Part shown: piece after piece, positions 60,261-64,000 of the stretch
Numbering within the stretch: the first letter of the stretch is position 1
Layout of the letters: the number at the start of each line of letters is the position of its first letter
Assembly: GCF_022458985.1 (NCBI RefSeq)
Contig: NC_061779.1
Span: forward strand, 20,009,001-20,073,000
From: Mugil cephalus
Taxonomy: Eukaryota; Chordata; Actinopteri; Mugiliformes; Mugilidae
Reading direction: 5' to 3'
Length of the DNA: 64,000 nucleotides
Made by a program: the position numbers and the translations under genes
Notes under the pieces: model-generated
Databases searched by the model: none
Told to the model about the DNA's origin: nothing
What the model saw: the letters and a program-made list of their open reading frames with translations, nothing else

Positions 60261-61998
60261 GCTCATGAGTAACCCAACTCCTCCAGCCCATGGAGGGAGA
60301 TTCATGTCCGTGCTGTGCACTCACTGCACTCTTGAGTGTGAGTGTGGGTGTGTTGTTTGTGTGTCTATACATGTTGATGACTCACGAAGCCTGGGCGAGT
60401 ATGTGCAGAGGGGATAGTCTACAGTATATCGGCGTGTACCACGATGGCGATGGCTGCAAATTTTGTAAGAAAACACAATATACAATATATACGTATACTG
60501 TATTTTCTCAAACTGACCTCTTTTGCAAAATGTTTTCCAGATGAAGTTTTGTGTTGTATTTGAGTCTTGAATACAACAACCTGGAAACCTGGAAATATAA
60601 ACATTACTGGAGTGCTGCACTCCACCGTAGGAATCGGTTGAAATTGCAGTCCACCAGAATGAGCAACAAAAAGAATACCCAAAGCAGCGGATTTCTCTTA
60701 ACTGTGGCCGACGTAATTCAGCTCAGCGCTGATGAACGGCATGAAAGTGATGAAGCGGAGGTGAGATGAAGGAAGGGATTTACAGTATTTTGATAGTCGG
60801 AGAGTCGCAGGCGAGGCCTTTCAACACTTCCAATTTTACCTCCAAGTGGAACAATGTTGCTGATTCTGCAGTTTTTCTCCGACTAAATTGCCTTGGCGTC
60901 AGCGCAGGCCAAAAAGCTGAAGAAATATATGAGTGCTGGAAAAGGAAAGCTGAGTGTGGTGCTGCTCGGGCTTATCTGGAATATCGCTTTGCCTGGCAGG
61001 TACATAAAACAAGTATCTGTCCTGACGACGTGTGCTGAGAGACACTCGCACGTGATGCTCTAAAATGCACACTGGACACAGTGAGCTCCATTTAAAGTTT
61101 TAAAATATTTATCTACTCAGGAGAAACTGCCGCGAGAAAGTTGTTTGAATGCACTGATTTCAACGGAAAGACACTGGTTGTACAGCAAGTGGGTAAGAGA
61201 ACCGTCCTTGGACAAATAAACTCCGGGGGAGAAACTCATTGACCTCAGCCAATGATGTAAAGCAACCATGTTAAAGTTGGTCTTGTTTCTGAACATATGG
61301 AGGAAAAGAGGGATAGGTAGAGGGGAGGAAAATCTACATCATCTGTCACCCCTGAAACTCTCCCCCAGTCCAATATTATGTCATTACGACTGTGCTTACC
61401 GTCTCTGCGGAGTCGCTGTGGTTTTGTGGATAAATTACATGTGACACTCCCAGCTGACATCCTGATTAACACAGGGAGAATAAAAAGGCCAATCCTCAGT
61501 AGTCAGCAGAGGAAGGGACTAATGGCTTCCATGTATGGTGAGAGGACTGAGGAAAAGCAGGTTTAGAGAGTTTTACTACGCTACACTGTACTGTACAGTT
61601 TATGAATGACATGCATGTACAGTAAATTCCTCAGCATATGTGCTTGTAATCATTTAGTTTAATAAGCCTTTTTTTTTTGATGTAGTAATTTCGCCGCTTG
61701 CACTGAGGGCGGTGACGCCATGCATGCGTGCGTGTGTGTGTGTGTGTGTGTATCGGGGTCTCGGCCACTTTGTCCAGTTTTTCCCCTCTCTATTCAGGCC
61801 TGGCCTACTTTCTACTGTACTCTCCTGCTGTATCCTGTACGAGAGTGCCACAGCCTGTAGTGGCCACTGCAGATCCACTCATCTGCTATTCTACACTCAG
61901 GAGGGCAACAGGGAGCCTGGTCAGCTTCTACCACACAGACCTGATCCGATAAGACAGCAGAGAGTTTTCTTCTGACAAACATTTGCTAATGAATGTTA

Positions 61999-62021
61999 AA
62001 GAAGAAGAAGAAGAAGAAGAA
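61999..62021. repeat. (AAG)n microsatellite
   Basis: About seven to eight tandem GAA/AAG units. Confidence 0.95.
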
Positions 62022-62747
62022 AGAATCAGATGCTGCACACCGACTGACATAAGAACCGTCACGTACAATGAAGCAAAGGGTTTTCTGGAATCCACTTTGA
62101 CCGTTACATGAATTTCACTGTCAAAGAGGTAGATTTCAGCCCAGCTCCATTTCTTTTTGGCTGTTGCTACCCTCCTCATAGTGCTCCTTCGCACCACTTT
62201 GTGCAGTCTCCCAATAAGAACACAGATTACTATAAACCATAGAGCATAGAAACATAATTATCTATCTGTATCTTCTTCTTCATGTTTTGGACATATATAT
62301 TGACTACTATCAAACATGGAAAATATGGCATCATCTCTTTGTTTCAAAGGAGTTAAGCATTATGTTTGGAGTCTAGTGGTTTATGCAGGAATGATATTGA
62401 TCTACGAACTTAAAAATAGATTTCTTGGATAATAATTAAACCTGACAATGGAAATAACACGGCTCGTAGTGGATGAACAGCAGATTTATTAAATCAGCAG
62501 TAAATAAAAAATAAACGAACTGATTATTTCATCAGCCTAGAAGGATGTTAGCACAGGCAGTGGATGTCACTCAAACCCCTCACCCCAACCCCAGCCCCAG
62601 TCCTCCAGAGACCTCAGACGTACAACATCAACAACGTAACTCCCATTATGCAGGGTTTTCCCTTTTATCCTGCTCAAAACAGCCCACCGATGCCTCTTGA
62701 GATGCAGAAATAAAAGAGGCATCATTATTACGGCAGAAAAAAAAAAA

Positions 62748-62785
62748 TATATATATATATTTATATATAAATATATATATATATT
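62748..62785. repeat. (AT)n repeat
   Basis: AT-dinucleotide tract with two short interruptions, preceded by poly-A. Confidence 0.95.
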
Positions 62786-63774
62786 TACAGTGAGTGAGGA
62801 CTTGGCCCACGTTCACCACTACAATCTGGATTTGATATTAGTCAGGAGGAAATTGGATGGAATTCACAACATCACAGAAAGCTCATAAATGCAGCAATAT
62901 CACATCATCTTGAATACCAATTTATCCACTTAACAAATGAAGCAGCGCATCGGTGGCTTTGTGCTGTGATGTGTTGGTGAATGACTCATTTCCACTGTGC
63001 GTTGCACTAGTAAGAATACACGGAGCACATGGCCCAGCAGACCACATAGTCAACACTTCATCTGGCTGAAACACTCGGGTCTGGAGACGTACAGTAGTCT
63101 GTACAGTGCTGCTACACCACACATGGCCATTCAGACGTACACAGGAAATTCTCACTTTTTGTCTTTGTTTAACCCACGACAACACCACAATATTGCACTT
63201 CCAAAATATGCTGATGTTGAAGGAAATCCTACATCTTTTTATTACTTTTTTGAATTATAACCAAGTCAGACATATGACAATGGTTCACACTGGTAGTTTC
63301 TGAGAGACAGTCACTTTAAATTTCTTGCCTGCATATATGTAAAGTATTTTTCCATTCTATTCTACGTGGATAGGCTTTTTCTGTCAGTGTCAGTGAGAGT
63401 AACATTTGAAGCAATTAGGATTTAAAATTGAATAACAAATCTAACGACTGGCATATTTTTTCTAAGGAGATCTAAATAAATAAGTAGATAATTATTAGTA
63501 ATAAATTCATTCTGACGACCATATTACGTAAAAATGATTATTGTAACCTTTCAAAAGTCCAAGAGTAATAACGAGATACTCAATTGACTTGATACTACCA
63601 TTGATTTTGCTCTCAAAGTCTAAAATGCAATATTCCATTATATTAGTATATGAACTATATAATAAAAATAAAAAAATAAATTATAACCATTCACCAAAAT
63701 AAAATACATGTTCCAGCAACAAGTGGAAGACAAACGCCAAAGTATGCATAAGCACCTTTCTTTGCATTGTTTTA

Positions 63775-63777
<3 letters not shown>

Positions 63778-63838
<61 letters not shown>
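63778..63838. repeat. (CA)n microsatellite, about 30 units
   Basis: Pure CA tract near the right edge of the window. Confidence 0.97.
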
Positions 63839-63841
<3 letters not shown>

Positions 63842-64000
63842 TATGCTGTTTGTGTGTATTCATTAACCATTTCTTTGTTTTCCATACTATTTGTCAGATT
63901 TTTATAATTTAAGTCATCTTATTTTATGTAAAATGGTCTAGTTTAGTCTCTATGCACTGCAGGCTTGTACAAAAACACTCTACAAGTATTATTTCTTTGA

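Larger units (their letters stand above)
52195..64000. other. let-7 upstream region, non-coding
   Basis: No protein-coding exon was recognised on either strand. CpG-richer stretches at 54780-55300, 58800-59000 and 59570-60160 could hold the let-7 host-transcript promoter or enhancers. Simple repeats include (CA)n at 53457-53476, CA-rich 54290-54317, (GT)n at 61729-61751, (AAG)n at 61999-62021, (AT)n at 62748-62785 and (CA)n at 63778-63838. ORFs up to 155 codons here (59573-60040) show no domain and look like CpG-rich chance frames. Confidence 0.5.

Overview
The window looks like teleost fish nuclear DNA. It has vertebrate split genes with GT-AG introns, AT-rich intergenic DNA, many CA/GT and poly-A/T microsatellites, and diverged repeats of kinds common in fish (Tc1-type fragments, short inverted-repeat elements, a tRNA-derived SINE). 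The species cannot be named from sequence alone. No bacterial, phage, CRISPR or operon-type features are present.

Three protein genes and one microRNA cluster can be supported, all on the minus strand. Read in the direction of transcription (high to low coordinates) they are: the let-7a/let-7b hairpin pair (about 52.2-51.6 kb); ppara (six coding exons, 32.54-21.03 kb, 469 residues); yars2 (five exons, 16.39-11.60 kb, 480 residues); and cdkn1b/p27 (two exons, 9.43-8.65 kb, 183 residues). All exon borders were read from splice sites, and reading frame is kept across every junction.

Region by region: 1-5.7 kb is non-genic, with a 422-bp TTAA-flanked inverted-repeat element, microsatellites and two short segments that look like regulatory DNA. 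From 5.9 to 9.9 kb is cdkn1b: a probable long 3' UTR with three miR-221/222 seed matches and Pumilio motifs, two coding exons, a 5' UTR with an upstream ORF, and a GC-box/CCAAT/TATA-like promoter. From 10 to 16.4 kb is yars2. From 16.4 to 21 kb is ppara 3' flank or UTR plus a hAT-like element. From 21 to 32.6 kb is the ppara coding region. From 32.6 to 51.6 kb is non-coding DNA, probably ppara 5' untranslated exons and introns, with a CpG-rich candidate first exon near 43.5 kb. From 52 to 64 kb is let-7 upstream DNA with candidate enhancers and no recognisable coding exon.

The genes are functionally separate: a cell-cycle inhibitor, a mitochondrial aminoacyl-tRNA synthetase, a fatty-acid-sensing nuclear receptor, and a developmental-timing microRNA pair. 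The let-7a/let-7b-ppara arrangement matches the human chromosome 22 locus, whereas cdkn1b and yars2 lie on human 12p, so the window joins human 12 and 22 material. No undescribed multi-gene system was found. The most informative points are the post-transcriptional signals: the miR-221/222 plus Pumilio module in cdkn1b, upstream ORFs in cdkn1b and ppara, and a let-7 seed match in ppara coding sequence next to a let-7 cluster.
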